Source: Actinobacteria bacterium RBG_16_68_21 (GTDB lineage Bacteria > Actinomycetota > Acidimicrobiia > Spongiisociales > UBA11373). Taken from it: DNA of 50,005 nt. The DNA lies in assembly GCA_001767695.1 (NCBI GenBank), contig MELR01000021.1, forward strand, positions 45,722 to 95,726. The letters run 5' to 3'. Within the stretch, counting starts at the first letter, position 1. Each line of letters starts with the position of its first letter. This document shows, in pieces, positions 7,980-16,681 of the stretch. The translations under genes were made by a program, and so were the position numbers. Below the pieces are notes generated by a model. The model was not told the origin of the DNA and made no database searches. It saw only the letters and a program-made list of their open reading frames with translations.

Positions 7980-8876
7980 ATGATCTTGACCGCACTCTCC
8001 TACCCTCCGATTCGAACGCTGCACCTTGGTGGGTTCCACCTGTCGATCCACGGTGTCTTCATCGGCCTCGGAATCATTGGCGGGGGGTGGATCGCAACCC
8101 GTCGCGTGGCGCGGGCCGGCGGCGACGTCGTCGCGTATCAAGCGGTGCTGACCTATGCAGTGATAGGGGCTCTCATCGGAGCTCGCTATCTGACGGTGCC
8201 TGCGGCGTTGCTGAACGGCGCGGGGTGGGAGGCCCTGAGTCCCCTGTCGGGCAACTTCTCGATCCTGGGCGGGTTCACCGGAGGAATCCTCGCCGGCTGG
8301 TGGCGGATGCGGGCGCTCGAAGTGCCCGTGCTGCCGACCCTCGACGCCTCCGCCCCCGGCTTGGCCCTCGGCACCGTGATAGGGCGGCTCGGCTGCCTCG
8401 CCATCGTGGAACACCTCGGCAAAGCGACGTCCCTGCCGTGGGGGTACGGGGTCAAGCCCGGATACGACCTGGCGCCACAGCACGCCGCCTTGGAGTGCAC
8501 CGCCGCTCAGGCGGGCTCCAACGGTCTGTGCGGTGTCTATCACCCGGTGGCCGCATACGACCTCATCGGAGCCGCGGTGCTGCTCCTCGTCCTGGTGGTC
8601 GCGGCGCGCCGTATCTCGCTCCGTACCGGCCAGCTGTTCGGTCTATGGATGGCGTGGTACGGGCTGCAACGATTCCTGCTCGACTTCCTCCGCAGCGGTG
8701 ACGCCACGATCGGACCGATCACGTGGAACCAGCTGAGCGGCCTCATCGGCGGGCTGGCTGGGTTGGCGTTGCTGTGGTGGCTCGCGCTCAGACCGAGCGG
8801 GGACGTTCCCATGTCGAACGCGGCCGACGCCGCCAGGGCGCTCGTCGCCGACCGGGGATCTGGCAATGGGCCCTGA
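7980..8876 (+). CDS. Prolipoprotein diacylglyceryl transferase-like membrane protein
   Basis: About 298 residues and seven membrane segments with the Lgt layout: SIHGVFIGLGIIGGGWIATR near the start, GALIGARYLTVPAAL, a central GRLGCLAIVEHLG and a late YGLQRFLLDFLRSGD. Lgt transfers diacylglycerol from phosphatidylglycerol to the lipobox cysteine. The GR of the signature and the late Arg are kept, but the Asn after GRxG in E. coli Lgt is Cys here. It lies inside the thiol-redox operon, so it could be a dedicated paralog (the cupredoxin at 16000 has a lipobox) or a changed enzyme. GTG 7971 is an alternative start. The 3' end overlaps the next gene by 11 bases. Confidence 0.8.
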   Translation: MILTALSYPPIRTLHLGGFHLSIHGVFIGLGIIGGGWIATRRVARAGGDVVAYQAVLTYAVIGALIGARYLTVPAALLNGAGWEALSPLSGNFSILGGFTGGILAGWWRMRALEVPVLPTLDASAPGLALGTVIGRLGCLAIVEHLGKATSLPWGYGVKPGYDLAPQHAALECTAAQAGSNGLCGVYHPVAAYDLIGAAVLLLVLVVAARRISLRTGQLFGLWMAWYGLQRFLLDFLRSGDATIGPITWNQLSGLIGGLAGLALLWWLALRPSGDVPMSNAADAARALVADRGSGNGP

Positions 8877-9600
8877 CCCGGAGCCAGATGCCGACCGAGC
8901 CCTTGCGATGTCGAGAGGGTCGCATGGGACTGATCCGGAGCCCTCCGGCCGGGCCGAACCCGCGATCCGGTCACTCAATCGCCGCCGGCGAGATGCCGGC
9001 GGCGGCTCCCCGCATCGTTCGCGCCGGGCGGTGTTCATCATCTCGAGCAGCGTGATCATCGTCATCGGTCTGATGATGGTGGTCGTGTTCGGCTCTCGCT
9101 TTGGCAGCGACCCGAATCAATCGCCTTCTGCGGTGGTCAGCCAGCAGGCCCCATCCATGGAACTGCCCCTCCTGACCGGGCAAGGATCGCTCTCCCTCGA
9201 CGACTTCCGAGGGGACGTCGTGGCGGTCAACTTCTGGGCCTCGTGGTGCACGGCCTGCCGCGACGAACACGACGACCTCCTCGCGGCGGAAGCCTTCTAT
9301 GACTCCCGCGGCGTGCACTTCGTCGGCATCTCATACGAGGACCGGACAGAGGACGCGATGGCGATGCTCGACGAGCTCGGGTGGGGAACGGGGTACCACT
9401 TCGTGACCGACCCCGACTACCAGGCCGCATTCAGCTTTGGCATCCGCGGCATCCCCGAGACGTTCTTCATCGACCGCAGCGGCGTCATCGTCAGCCGGAT
9501 CTTCGGCGAAAGCACGTTCTCCATGCTCAGCGAGGCACTCGACAGGGTGCTGGCGATGCCGGTCGGTGATACCGACACGCCGTCGACAGTCGGCGCATGA
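8866..9600 (+). CDS. TlpA/ResA-type membrane-anchored thioredoxin
   Basis: 244 residues. A long, hydrophilic cytoplasmic N-terminus (1-52) and one membrane helix (about 53-76, AVFIISSSVIIVIGLMMVVV) precede a thioredoxin domain with LDDFRGDVVAVNFWASWC, active site WCTAC, and cis-Pro IPETFFIDRSG. ResA/TlpA/CcmG proteins reduce specific disulfides outside the membrane (apocytochrome c, copper-site cysteines) with electrons from CcdA. The gene starts within the end of the lgt-like gene. With copper proteins nearby, reduction of metal-site cysteines or of c-type cytochromes are both plausible. Downstream come small metal-ligand-rich genes. Confidence 0.87.
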   Translation: MGPDPEPDADRALAMSRGSHGTDPEPSGRAEPAIRSLNRRRRDAGGGSPHRSRRAVFIISSSVIIVIGLMMVVVFGSRFGSDPNQSPSAVVSQQAPSMELPLLTGQGSLSLDDFRGDVVAVNFWASWCTACRDEHDDLLAAEAFYDSRGVHFVGISYEDRTEDAMAMLDELGWGTGYHFVTDPDYQAAFSFGIRGIPETFFIDRSGVIVSRIFGESTFSMLSEALDRVLAMPVGDTDTPSTVGA

Positions 9601-9705
9601 GGCCGCAGGACCCCGCCCGCGGGCATCGATATGGGTCATCCGGCGCACGCTCGCTCAACAGCGCCGGGTCGGTCGGCAGTCGGAAGGGCGAGGAAGGAGT
9701 ACGAG

Positions 9706-9876
9706 ATGATGGACTACCTGTCCGCAAACTGGCCGTGGATCGCGCTGGTAGGCCTGATGATCGTGATGCACACCCGACATGGTGGTTGCCGCAGACACCA
9801 CGGCCATGACCACTCGCGCCAGAGCAAGCGAGATGATGGAGAAACCTCCGACATCGGCGTGCATGGTGCCCATTGA
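9706..9876 (+). CDS. Small His-rich membrane protein (DUF2933-like)
   Basis: 56 residues from the first of two adjacent ATGs, with AGGAAGGAG just upstream. One hydrophobic helix (SANWPWIALVGLMIVMH) is followed by a His-rich segment (HTRHGGCRRHHGHDH) and a polar tail ending in HGAH. The pattern resembles the short DUF2933 proteins found beside heavy-metal resistance genes. A role as a metal-binding membrane peptide is inferred from composition and context. Confidence 0.62.
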   Translation: MMDYLSANWPWIALVGLMIVMHTRHGGCRRHHGHDHSRQSKRDDGETSDIGVHGAH

Positions 9877-10012
9877 CCCTCCAGGTGTTACCGACCCGCC
9901 GCCTGCTTTGAGTGGCGACCGATCGGTGCGGCTTTACCGAAGCTTGATGATTCCGCGCCTACGGGCTTGAAACGGTCCTGGTTCGATGGGAGGACCGAAA
10001 CAAGGAGGCTCG

Positions 10013-10234
10013 ATGGGGTGGCACTACGGGGAATGGGGCGGCTTGTGGATGCTGCTGTGGATGGCGGTGTTCTGGGGAGGGCTGTTGTGGCTCATCTTCT
10101 GGGGCGTGCGGCGGACGGCACCATCAGCCGAACCTCGACGGGGCGCCATCGACATCCTCGAGGAGCGCTACGCCCGAGGTGAGATCGACGACCAGGAGCT
10201 GCAAGCACGCCGCGCCCAGCTGGAGAGGACCTGA
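10013..10234 (+). CDS. Small membrane protein with SHOCT domain
   Basis: 73 residues. A Trp-rich membrane segment (GGLWMLLWMAVFWGGLLWLI) is followed by a short C-terminal SHOCT domain (DILEERYARGEIDDQELQARRAQL), which is known at the ends of many small bacterial membrane proteins. AAGGAGG lies five bases before the ATG, which decides this start over an in-frame ATG at 9986. Such proteins often sit in copper-resistance clusters, but their function is not known. Confidence 0.78.
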   Translation: MGWHYGEWGGLWMLLWMAVFWGGLLWLIFWGVRRTAPSAEPRRGAIDILEERYARGEIDDQELQARRAQLERT

Positions 10235-10312
10235 GGTTGGCGAGATCACACCTCGGCACTGCGACCCCAGCAGGCGAACCCAAGAGATGACAAGCGAGAG
10301 GAACCACAAGAC

Positions 10313-10636
10313 ATGGACGCGCACAAGAGGCTTTTCTCGGGAGGCGTGATCGTCGCCGCCCTTGCGGTTGGAGCATGGGCCATCCCGACGGGAGCGGCGA
10401 TGACCCCCACCGACACCCCGACGCCGATCGGAAACGGCACCATGACAGACCACATGGGAACCATGGGCGACATGACCACCATGACAGCCCACATGGGAAC
10501 CATGGGCGACATGACCACCATGACAGACCACATGGGAACCATGGGCGACATGACCACCATGACAGACCACATGGGAACCATGGGCGATGCGTGCGAGGTA
10601 ACTGGAAGCAGAGATCGATCATCGCCGACTCCGTGA
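10313..10636 (+). CDS. Secreted Met/His-rich tandem-repeat protein, probable copper binder
   Basis: 107 residues. A signal peptide (MDAHKRLFSGGVIVAALAVG, cleavage probably after GAWA or TGAA) precedes a repeat region in which the 13-residue unit MTDHMGTMGDMTT recurs almost four times. Each unit offers five methionines, one His and two acidic or Thr sites, a composition typical of periplasmic Cu(I)/Ag(I) ligands. A short tail with one Cys (GDACEVTGS) follows. It sits just upstream of a two-component system whose sensor loop is also Met-rich, so copper capture outside the membrane is the likely role. No homologous fold is recognisable. Confidence 0.72.
   Translation: MDAHKRLFSGGVIVAALAVGAWAIPTGAAMTPTDTPTPIGNGTMTDHMGTMGDMTTMTAHMGTMGDMTTMTDHMGTMGDMTTMTDHMGTMGDACEVTGSRDRSSPTP
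10442..10588 (+). repeat. 39-bp in-frame tandem repeat, 3.8 copies
   Basis: Units start at 10442, 10481, 10520 and 10559 (the last about 30 bases long). Full units are identical at DNA level apart from one base (GAC or GCC at the third codon), which points to recent expansion or gene conversion. Each encodes one 13-residue Met-rich unit of the secreted protein. Confidence 0.93.
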
Positions 10637-10667
10637 CGAGAGCAACCGTCAGCCGGACATCGACGCC

Positions 10668-10703
10668 GGAGGCCGTCCCCCCGACCCGGGAGGGACGGCC
10701 TCC
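10668..10703 (+). terminator. Hairpin between the Met-rich gene and the response regulator
   Basis: GGAGGCCGTCCC (10668-10679) and GGGACGGCCTCC (10692-10703) form a perfect 12-bp stem with a 12-base loop, 32 bases after the stop of the Met-rich gene. It would end that transcript and leaves the regulator with its own start signal. Confidence 0.6.
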
Positions 10704-10709
10704 TACTAT
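10704..10709 (+). promoter_or_regulatory. -10 box for a probable leaderless regulator transcript
   Basis: TACTAT lies seven bases before the ATG at 10717, the distance expected between a -10 box and transcription start. No Shine-Dalgarno sequence fits between them, so the regulator message may start at its ATG. The -35 side overlaps the preceding hairpin and is unclear. Confidence 0.4.
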
Positions 10710-10716
10710 CGCGGGC

Positions 10717-11412
10717 ATGGAGCCTCGCCAGATACTCGTGGTGGACGACGAGCCCGAGCTGCGCTCCATGCTTCGCCGCTACCTGCGGGCCGAAGGGTTC
10801 ACGGTTGCCGAGTCGGCCACCGGGCAGGACGCGCTGTTACGAATCAAGAGCTCCGCTCCGGATCTGGTGGTTCTCGATGTTGGCCTCCCTGATCTCGACG
10901 GATTCGAGGTTCTGCGTCGCGTCCGGTCGGAGTCCGATGTCGCGGTGATCCTGCTCACGGCCCGTGCCGAGGAGATCGACCGCGTCGTCGGTCTCACTGT
11001 CGGTGCGGACGACTACGTGACCAAGCCCTTCAGCCCACGAGAACTGATCGCTCGGATCAACGCCGTGCTGCGCCGAGGCCGGATGGGGGGTGTGCCAATT
11101 GAGGAGCGCCTCGATTTCGACGGGCTGAGCATCGACCTCGCCGCTCGCGAAATCCACCGCGATGGAGCACCGGTTGAGGCAACGACGTTGGAGTTCGATC
11201 TGCTGGCGTCGATGGCCGCTTCTCCGAATCGCGTCTTCACACGTGCCCAGTTGCTCGAACGCGTGTGGGGCTTCGACTACTTCGGCGTGGATCGAGTCGT
11301 AGATGTCCACATCGGGGCTCTCCGCAAGGCCCTGGGCGATGACCCGGGGGAACCACGGTTCATTGCCACGGTGCGGGGTATCGGGTACAAGTTCGTCGGG
11401 AAGCCCCTATGA
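10717..11412 (+). CDS. OmpR-family response regulator, probably metal-responsive
   Basis: 231 residues. The receiver domain has the acidic pair (VVDDEP), phospho-acceptor Asp54 (VVLDVGLPD), the conserved Thr (LLTARAE) and Lys of VTKPFSPREL. The C-terminal winged helix (residues 130-228) ends with VWGFDYFGVDRVVDVHIGAL and FIATVRGIGYKF, as in OmpR/PhoB proteins. The ATG at 10717 (MEPRQILVVDDE) is the family start; an open extension upstream covers the Met repeat in another frame. The stop overlaps the start of the kinase gene by four bases. Context suggests control of copper genes, as with CopR/CusR. Confidence 0.92.
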   Translation: MEPRQILVVDDEPELRSMLRRYLRAEGFTVAESATGQDALLRIKSSAPDLVVLDVGLPDLDGFEVLRRVRSESDVAVILLTARAEEIDRVVGLTVGADDYVTKPFSPRELIARINAVLRRGRMGGVPIEERLDFDGLSIDLAAREIHRDGAPVEATTLEFDLLASMAASPNRVFTRAQLLERVWGFDYFGVDRVVDVHIGALRKALGDDPGEPRFIATVRGIGYKFVGKPL

Positions 11413-12515
11413 CAAGAATCCTCAAGTCGCTGCGCACCCGGCTCGTCGTTTCTCACTTGGCGGTCGTCGCGATGGGGGCAGTGACACTGGTCGTGGTCGC
11501 CACCCGCCTCGCCCGGCCTTTCGTCGATCGTCACGTCCAGTCGATGGACACGATGACGGGATCAATGATGAACCACGAGACCATCAGCGATTTCACCCGC
11601 GGTGCCCTTTCCGGATTCGACCAGGCGTTGCTGGTTGCTGCCGGTGCGGCGATTGTGACTGCGGTCGCCGCCGCCTTCCTGGCGTCGCGGCGGATGCTGC
11701 GGCCGGTCAGCGCCATCCGCTCGGCGACCCGGCGGCTTGCCGCGGGGTCATACTCCGAGAGAGTCCCCCCTTCCGGACTCGACGAACTTGCCGGCCTCGC
11801 CGATGACGTAAACACGCTCGCTTCGTCCCTCGAGCAGACCGAGGCGCGACGAACCCGCTTGGTGTCCGAAGTGGCGCACGAGATGCGAACTCCCCTGGCC
11901 ACGATCAAGGGTTACGTCGAGGGACTGGTCGACGGGGTCTTCCCGGCGGATCAAGTCATGTTCGCTGCGATCGGAAAGGAAGTGGGACGTATCGAACGCC
12001 TCGCTACTGACCTCGGCGAGCTATCCCGGAGTGAAGAAGGACGCCTCGAACTCCGCCTCGAACCGAGCGACCTGACCGAACTGGCCATGGAAGCGGGCGA
12101 ACGACTTCGTCCCCAGTTCGACGACCAGGGCGTCACCCTCGACATCGTGGAGGGCCCGCCGCTGCCGGTCGTTGCCGACCGGGACCGGATCGCACAGGTC
12201 TTCACCAACATCATCGGAAATGCTCTCACCTACACGCCACGTGGCGGGCGGGTGACGATCACAAGCGCGCAGGGAGGAACGAGCGATGCCCGGGTGACCG
12301 TTGCGGATTCGGGGCGCGGACTCGACCCGGCCCAACTCACTGCCGTATTCGAGCGTTTCTACCGGGCAGACAGGGCGGCACCGGGGGGAACCGGCATCGG
12401 TCTCACAATCGCCCGCGGTATCGCCCGCCGCCACGGCGGCGAGGTGGAGGTCTCCTCACCCGGGCCCGGGCAGGGAGCCACGTTCACGGTCGTTCTTCCG
12501 CTCTGCACCCCCTGA
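11409..12515 (+). CDS. Sensor histidine kinase with Met-rich extracytoplasmic loop
   Basis: 368 residues. Two membrane helices (about 12-32 and 72-92) enclose a short outer loop with His42, Met46, Met49, Met53, Met54 and His56 (RHVQSMDTMTGSMMNHET), a likely Cu(I)/Ag(I) site. Then come HAMP (93-145), HisKA with His157 (SEVAHEMRTPLATIKGY) and HATPase with NIIGNALTYTP, DSGRGLD and GGTGIGLTIARGI. The loop is much shorter than in CusS, so sensing probably uses these few residues directly. It pairs with the regulator just upstream. The transcript may end at the hairpin near 12750. Confidence 0.9.
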   Translation: MTRILKSLRTRLVVSHLAVVAMGAVTLVVVATRLARPFVDRHVQSMDTMTGSMMNHETISDFTRGALSGFDQALLVAAGAAIVTAVAAAFLASRRMLRPVSAIRSATRRLAAGSYSERVPPSGLDELAGLADDVNTLASSLEQTEARRTRLVSEVAHEMRTPLATIKGYVEGLVDGVFPADQVMFAAIGKEVGRIERLATDLGELSRSEEGRLELRLEPSDLTELAMEAGERLRPQFDDQGVTLDIVEGPPLPVVADRDRIAQVFTNIIGNALTYTPRGGRVTITSAQGGTSDARVTVADSGRGLDPAQLTAVFERFYRADRAAPGGTGIGLTIARGIARRHGGEVEVSSPGPGQGATFTVVLPLCTP

Positions 12516-12935
12516 TCGCAAGGGCCGGCTTGAAGCCCGATAGGGCGAGACGGCTGTCAGCCTCCAGTGACCCATGGACCACGAACAGCCCTGCAAGACC
12601 GCCTAGCCCATCACCGGCTCAGCATTGAGCGTGCCATCCTCGGTGCGGTCAGCCCGGACTCGGCGGAGCCGCCGCCTCATCACCGTCCGGTCGACCATTC
12701 AACCGGCAAACCTTGCCGCGGCGGTGGGAGGTCTGGGAGGAGGCGGGCCCAGGTCCCGCCTCCTCCCAGGGATCTCCGGGAACCTTCGTGGGTCCACGCC
12801 GGCCGACCCTGGTGACCCCGATGACTCGGCTGGCCGAACTGGCCGGACCCCCGAACAGTGGGGAATCCTCGGGTGGGCACCACGCCAGCACCATCTCCCA
12901 CCACCCGGTCGGTGCCTGCCGGCGAGGCATCCCGG
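12516..12935. other. Convergent intergenic region, no gene seen
   Basis: 420 bases between the kinase gene (plus strand) and the cupredoxin gene (minus strand). I find no credible reading frame. The only clear structure is the 15-bp hairpin at 12733-12769. Confidence 0.6.
12733..12769. terminator. Perfect 15-bp hairpin, probable bidirectional terminator
   Basis: CTGGGAGGAGGCGGG (12733-12747) pairs without mismatch with 12755-12769 around the 7-base loop CCCAGGT. It lies between two convergent transcription units. It has no T run on either strand, so its strength as a terminator is inferred from stem stability. Confidence 0.6.
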
Positions 12936-13307
12936 TCATGTCGCCACGATCCTGCCGCGCAACATGCCCATCTGGCAGGCGAACTCGTACTCCCCCGGTT
13001 GGGCCGGCGTGAATTCGACGGGCACATCCTCTCCTTCGGGCAGCTCGGCGGAGACGCCGAAGGCGTCGAAGACGACCCTCTCCGAGCAGGGGTCGGCTTC
13101 CTGGCGGTTGAACACCAGCCGAACCGGGCGGCCGGCCGCGACCTGAATCGTGTCGGGCGAGTAGCCGCCTCTCACCGCCACGCGGATCTCCTGGATCCCC
13201 GCCGATGTGGCCGCGGCGACGATCCCCTGAGTCTTGGACAGCCAGAAGTACCAGACGATTAGCGCGATGACGGCGGCTCCGATCAGATCGACGATGAGCA
13301 CAGTCAT
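12936..13307 (-). CDS. Membrane-anchored cupredoxin-like protein
   Basis: 123 residues. One N-terminal hydrophobic helix ([20 protein letters not shown]) carries a cupredoxin beta-sandwich: [36 protein letters not shown], then [18 protein letters not shown]. Candidate copper ligands are the Cys in ADPCSERV, the Cys in FACQMGM and the following Met, as in CupA-like domains that hand Cu(I) to an exporter. The first four bases of its coding sequence overlap the stop of the copper ATPase gene (13304), so it is co-translated with it. It probably works as a metallochaperone for that pump. Confidence 0.85.
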   Translation of the reverse strand: MTVLIVDLIGAAVIALIVWYFWLSKTQGIVAAATSAGIQEIRVAVRGGYSPDTIQVAAGRPVRLVFNRQEADPCSERVVFDAFGVSAELPEGEDVPVEFTPAQPGEYEFACQMGMLRGRIVAT

Positions 13308-15826
13308 GCGGTGACTCCTTGTCTCTCGGGTGTGTCTTGGGCAGCGGCAATCGGTGTCGGGTTAGCCGGCCCTGCGGGGGGTGCCATCGGTGACCATCGG
13401 CGCAGCCGGTTGGCGTTCGAGACGACTGTCACCGAAGAGAACGCCATCGCCGCTCCGGCGAGCATTGGACTCAGAAGGACTCCGACAAACGGATACAGCA
13501 GTCCGGCGGCGATCGGGATCCCCAAGGTGTTGTAGCCAAAAGCACCGACGAGGTTCTGGCGGACGTTGCGGATGGTCGCCCTGGAAAGCTCGATGGCAGT
13601 GGCGATTCCACTCAGGCTGCCCTTGACCAGGGTGATGTCACCGGATTCCATGGCAACATCGGTGCCGGTGCCCATGGCCATTCCGACGTCGGCCTGGGCC
13701 AGGGCGGGGGCGTCGTTGATCCCGTCGCCGACCATGGCCACTACCCTCCCTTCGGCCTGTAGCGCCTTGACCTGGTTGGCCTTGTCTTCGGGAAGCACCT
13801 CGGCGAACACCCGGTCGATTCCCACCTGAGCGGCGATGGCCTCGGCGGTGCGGGGGTTGTCGCCGGTGATCATGAACACATGTAGGCCGAGGTCGTGGAG
13901 ACGGCGAATCGCCAACACCGAATCGGGTTTTACGGTGTCGGCGACGGCGATGACACCGCCGAGCTCGCCATCGATGCCGAGGACCATTGCGGTCTTCCCC
14001 TCATCGGCGAGACGTTCCATGACACCCTCGGCGCTACCGGCGGGTATCCCCTGATCGGCAAGGCACTTGAGGTTCCCCAAGACCACTCGGCGGCCGCCAA
14101 CCCTCGCGACGATGCCGTGCCCGGGGATCGCCTCGAACTCGTCAGAATCGGCGACATCGACACCTCGGGTACGTGCACCCGCCACGATCGCCTCCCCAAG
14201 CGGATGCTCCGATCCGACCTCCGCCGACGCCGCCAGGAACAGCACGTCCTCCTCGGTGAACCGCCCGAAGGCAGCCACGTCGGTGAGTTCGGGCTCGCCT
14301 CTGGTGACCGTGCCCGTCTTGTCCAGCACGACGGTGTCGATGCGGTGGGCGGTCTCCAGGGCGTCGCCGGACTTGACGAGGATGCCGTGCTCGGCGCCCT
14401 TGCCGATCCCCACCATCAGCGACGTCGGGGTGGCCAGACCGAGGGCGCAGGGGCAGGCGATCACCAACACGGTGACCGCGGTGATCACCGCGTAGAGCAG
14501 CGTGGGAGACGGCCCGAAGGTGAACCACACCATGAAGGTCAGTACTGCGACGATAATCACCGCCGGCACGAAGTAGCCCGCCACCTTGTCGACCGTGCGC
14601 TGGATCGGCGCCTTGGACCCCTGGGCGTCGCGCACCATCCGGATGATCTGGGCCAGCATCGTGTCTCGTCCCACGCGAGTGGCGCGGAACCGGAACGAAC
14701 CCGTCTTGTTGATGGTCGCCCCGATGACCGGAGAGCCCTCGGCCTTCTCCACCGGGATCGACTCACCGGTGACCATCGACTCATCCACCGCCGACGCACC
14801 GGAGAGCACAACGCCATCGACGGGAATCTTCTCGCCCGGGCGGACCACGACCACATCGTCCATCACCACGTTCTCCACGGGGATCTCGATCTCGGTGCCG
14901 TCGCGGATCACCCGGGCGGTCCTGGCCTGAAGGCCGATCAGCTTCTTCAGGGCTTCGGACGTGCGAGCGCGCGCCCGGATCTCCAATGCCGCACCCAGCA
15001 CAACCAGAGCGGTGACCACCGCGGCCACGTCGAAGAAGACGTCGCGGAGCCGCTCCTCGGGGAAGAACCCCGGGTACACCAGGGCCACCGCGGAATACAG
15101 CCATGCCGCCGACGTGCCCAGGGCGATCAGCGTGTTCATGTTCGCCGACCGATGACGCAGTGCAGTCCAGGCCCCGGTGAAGAACTGCGATCCCGACCAG
15201 GCGAGCACCGCAAGCGTCAGCACGGCCATGGCGCCCCAAATGACGTTGAGAGCGACCGAGCCCTTCTCGGGCACGCCGGGGAAGATCTCCGGGTACGAGA
15301 AGTAGATCACCGGAAGCGAAACCACGGCAGCGAACCAGAACTTGTGGATGAGGGTCCGGAAGAGCCGCTGCCTCCCCTCCTGCTCGGCGTCGCCGTCGCC
15401 GCCGTCGGTCGCCGGATGGGCGCGGTACCCGGCTGCCGTCACCGCAGCCACCAGCTGATCGATGTCGGTGGCCCCGGGAGTCAGTTCCACGGTCGCTTCC
15501 TCGGTGGCAAGGTTGACTCGGGCATCGACGACACCAGGCACATCACTGAGGGCGCGCTCGATCGTGCTCACACACGAGGCACACGTCATGCCCTGCACAG
15601 CGAGATGGATCGAGTCGGTAGAGCCGCCGAGAAGGAGGCCGCCGGCTGGTGGACCACCAGCATCCCCCTCCACGTGAAGGCCCCCGTCGGAGGATGTGAA
15701 GTACGCGAACGGGTCAGCTGCGAACGCGCGGCGGCAGTGCTCAGAACAGAAACCGAGGTCGGGGTAGTCGTCCAGCCTGAGGGCTTCGTCGCTGACGGTC
15801 ATTCCGCATACCGGGTCATGTCTCAT
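13304..15826 (-). CDS. copA: Copper-exporting P1B-type ATPase with N-terminal YHS domain
   Basis: 840 residues. Residues 1-45 form a YHS-like metal site (DPVCGMT with Cys7, [11 protein letters not shown] with Cys27 and Cys31). Residues 72-140 form a heavy-metal-associated domain with GMTCASC (Cys82, Cys85). Eight membrane segments follow, with TGES, the CPC motif (Cys458-Pro-Cys460, [13 protein letters not shown]), the phosphorylation site DKTGTVT (Asp502), SEHPLGE and [10 protein letters not shown]. This is the P1B-1 pattern for Cu(I) efflux. I chose ATG 15826 because GGAAG lies eight bases upstream; an in-frame ATG at 15850 sits almost on the -10 box. It is driven by the MerR-type promoter at 15854-15885 and followed by the cupredoxin gene. 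Confidence 0.95.
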   Translation of the reverse strand: MRHDPVCGMTVSDEALRLDDYPDLGFCSEHCRRAFAADPFAYFTSSDGGLHVEGDAGGPPAGGLLLGGSTDSIHLAVQGMTCASCVSTIERALSDVPGVVDARVNLATEEATVELTPGATDIDQLVAAVTAAGYRAHPATDGGDGDAEQEGRQRLFRTLIHKFWFAAVVSLPVIYFSYPEIFPGVPEKGSVALNVIWGAMAVLTLAVLAWSGSQFFTGAWTALRHRSANMNTLIALGTSAAWLYSAVALVYPGFFPEERLRDVFFDVAAVVTALVVLGAALEIRARARTSEALKKLIGLQARTARVIRDGTEIEIPVENVVMDDVVVVRPGEKIPVDGVVLSGASAVDESMVTGESIPVEKAEGSPVIGATINKTGSFRFRATRVGRDTMLAQIIRMVRDAQGSKAPIQRTVDKVAGYFVPAVIIVAVLTFMVWFTFGPSPTLLYAVITAVTVLVIACPCALGLATPTSLMVGIGKGAEHGILVKSGDALETAHRIDTVVLDKTGTVTRGEPELTDVAAFGRFTEEDVLFLAASAEVGSEHPLGEAIVAGARTRGVDVADSDEFEAIPGHGIVARVGGRRVVLGNLKCLADQGIPAGSAEGVMERLADEGKTAMVLGIDGELGGVIAVADTVKPDSVLAIRRLHDLGLHVFMITGDNPRTAEAIAAQVGIDRVFAEVLPEDKANQVKALQAEGRVVAMVGDGINDAPALAQADVGMAMGTGTDVAMESGDITLVKGSLSGIATAIELSRATIRNVRQNLVGAFGYNTLGIPIAAGLLYPFVGVLLSPMLAGAAMAFSSVTVVSNANRLRRWSPMAPPAGPANPTPIAAAQDTPERQGVTA

Positions 15827-15853
15827 CTCGCGTCTTCCTGTGGCGTCCATGCC

Positions 15854-15885
15854 AACGTACACCCTCCAGTCAACTGGAATGTCAA
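15854..15885 (-). promoter_or_regulatory. MerR-type promoter of the copper ATPase gene
   Basis: Read on the minus strand: TTGACA (15885-15880), a 20-base spacer containing the perfect palindrome TCCAGT-TG-ACTGGA (15878-15865), and TACGTT (15859-15854). The 20-bp spacer centred on a dyad is the hallmark of MerR-family activation. The first 15 bases are identical to the promoter at 19736-19767. Confidence 0.82.
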
Positions 15886-15999
15886 GCGGAATCCCCGGCA
15901 TCTCTCGACTCCCCCGCGCCTCTGTCGCCCCGGCCCCAGGGGCCGACCTATTCGCCGAGTCGGGTGGCATACTCGACCGTTCGGACCGGAGGAGACTGA

Positions 16000-16554
16000 A
16001 TGAGACCCGGAACACTGAAGAGAGTCGTGGTCGCGCTGATCGTCCTCGCGATTGCCGCAACGGCATGCGGTGACGACGACGGTGAGGCGGCGGCCACGAC
16101 GACGGCAGTGACCAGTTCATCGACGATGGACATGACGAGTTCGACCATGGGCGACATGGGCAACGACGACCACCCCTTTGAGTGGGGCACGGCAGGCGAC
16201 CCGGCCAACGCCGACCAGATCATCGAGATCGCCGCCTCCGACGCGTTTCGCTTCGATCCCGAATCGGTCGAGGTGCACGTTGGCGAGACCGTGACATTCC
16301 GAGTGACCAACGAAGGGGCGATCAGGCACGAGTTCGTTGTAGGCACACCCGCCGAGCAGGATGACCACGAGGCGGAGATGGCCGATATGGGCAGCATGCC
16401 GATGGCCGACGAGACGAACGCCATCGGGATCGACCCCGGTGAGACCAAGGATCTCACCCTGACTTTCACCCAGGCGGGTGCGCTGCGCTTCGCCTGCCAT
16501 GTGACCGGCCACTTCGCAGCCGGGATGGTCGGGGCCCTCAACGTGCAGTCGTAG
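16000..16554 (+). CDS. Cupredoxin-like lipoprotein, probable copper binder
   Basis: 184 residues. A lipoprotein signal peptide ends in the lipobox AATAC (Cys at residue 23), followed by a Thr/Ser/Met-rich linker ([14 protein letters not shown]). The cupredoxin domain covers residues 70-182 ([20 protein letters not shown], then IRHEFVVG, then [15 protein letters not shown]). His in IRHEF, Cys and His in FACHVTGH, and the late Met are type-1 copper ligands in the usual order. An insertion rich in His, Asp and Met (residues 119-140) could add metal sites. It is divergent from the copper ATPase gene, 114 bases from that promoter, and is closed by a hairpin. Confidence 0.87.
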   Translation: MRPGTLKRVVVALIVLAIAATACGDDDGEAAATTTAVTSSSTMDMTSSTMGDMGNDDHPFEWGTAGDPANADQIIEIAASDAFRFDPESVEVHVGETVTFRVTNEGAIRHEFVVGTPAEQDDHEAEMADMGSMPMADETNAIGIDPGETKDLTLTFTQAGALRFACHVTGHFAAGMVGALNVQS

Positions 16555-16575
16555 GCTTCCCCACCTCGGCAACCC

Positions 16576-16605
16576 TCAGGGTCCGCGGAGTGCCGCGGAC
16601 CCTGA
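16576..16605 (+). terminator. Perfect hairpin terminator after the cupredoxin lipoprotein
   Basis: TCAGGGTCCGCGG (16576-16588) pairs with CCGCGGACCCTGA (16593-16605) around the loop AGTG. It lies between convergent genes and can serve both strands. Confidence 0.75.
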
Positions 16606-16681
16606 CCTCGAATAGGCACCGATGCGACTCCTCCCCAGCTCCTCAGCTGGCCGACTCGGGCAGGTCACTCGGGTCGGCCTC

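Noticed and set aside
9873-9905. TTGACCCTCCAG, the same 12 bases as the left part of the promoter at 5396, at the end of the small His-rich gene
   Set aside because: The right half of the dyad and a -10 box at 20-base spacing are absent; the match overlaps the stop codon and is probably chance.
10442-10588. Regular 39-bp repeats that might suggest a CRISPR array
   Set aside because: There are no spacers; the repeats are contiguous, in frame and encode a Met-rich protein segment.
13895-16003. Very long open frame (about 700 codons) on the plus strand opposite the copper ATPase
   Set aside because: It is antisense to a gene with all P-type ATPase motifs; its product is His/Arg/Gly-rich with no domain, typical of a high-GC shadow frame.
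15827-16120. Upstream extension of the copper ATPase to an ATG at 16120
   Set aside because: It would run through the MerR-type promoter and the divergent gene start; the extension has no domain and the ATG at 15826 has a ribosome site.
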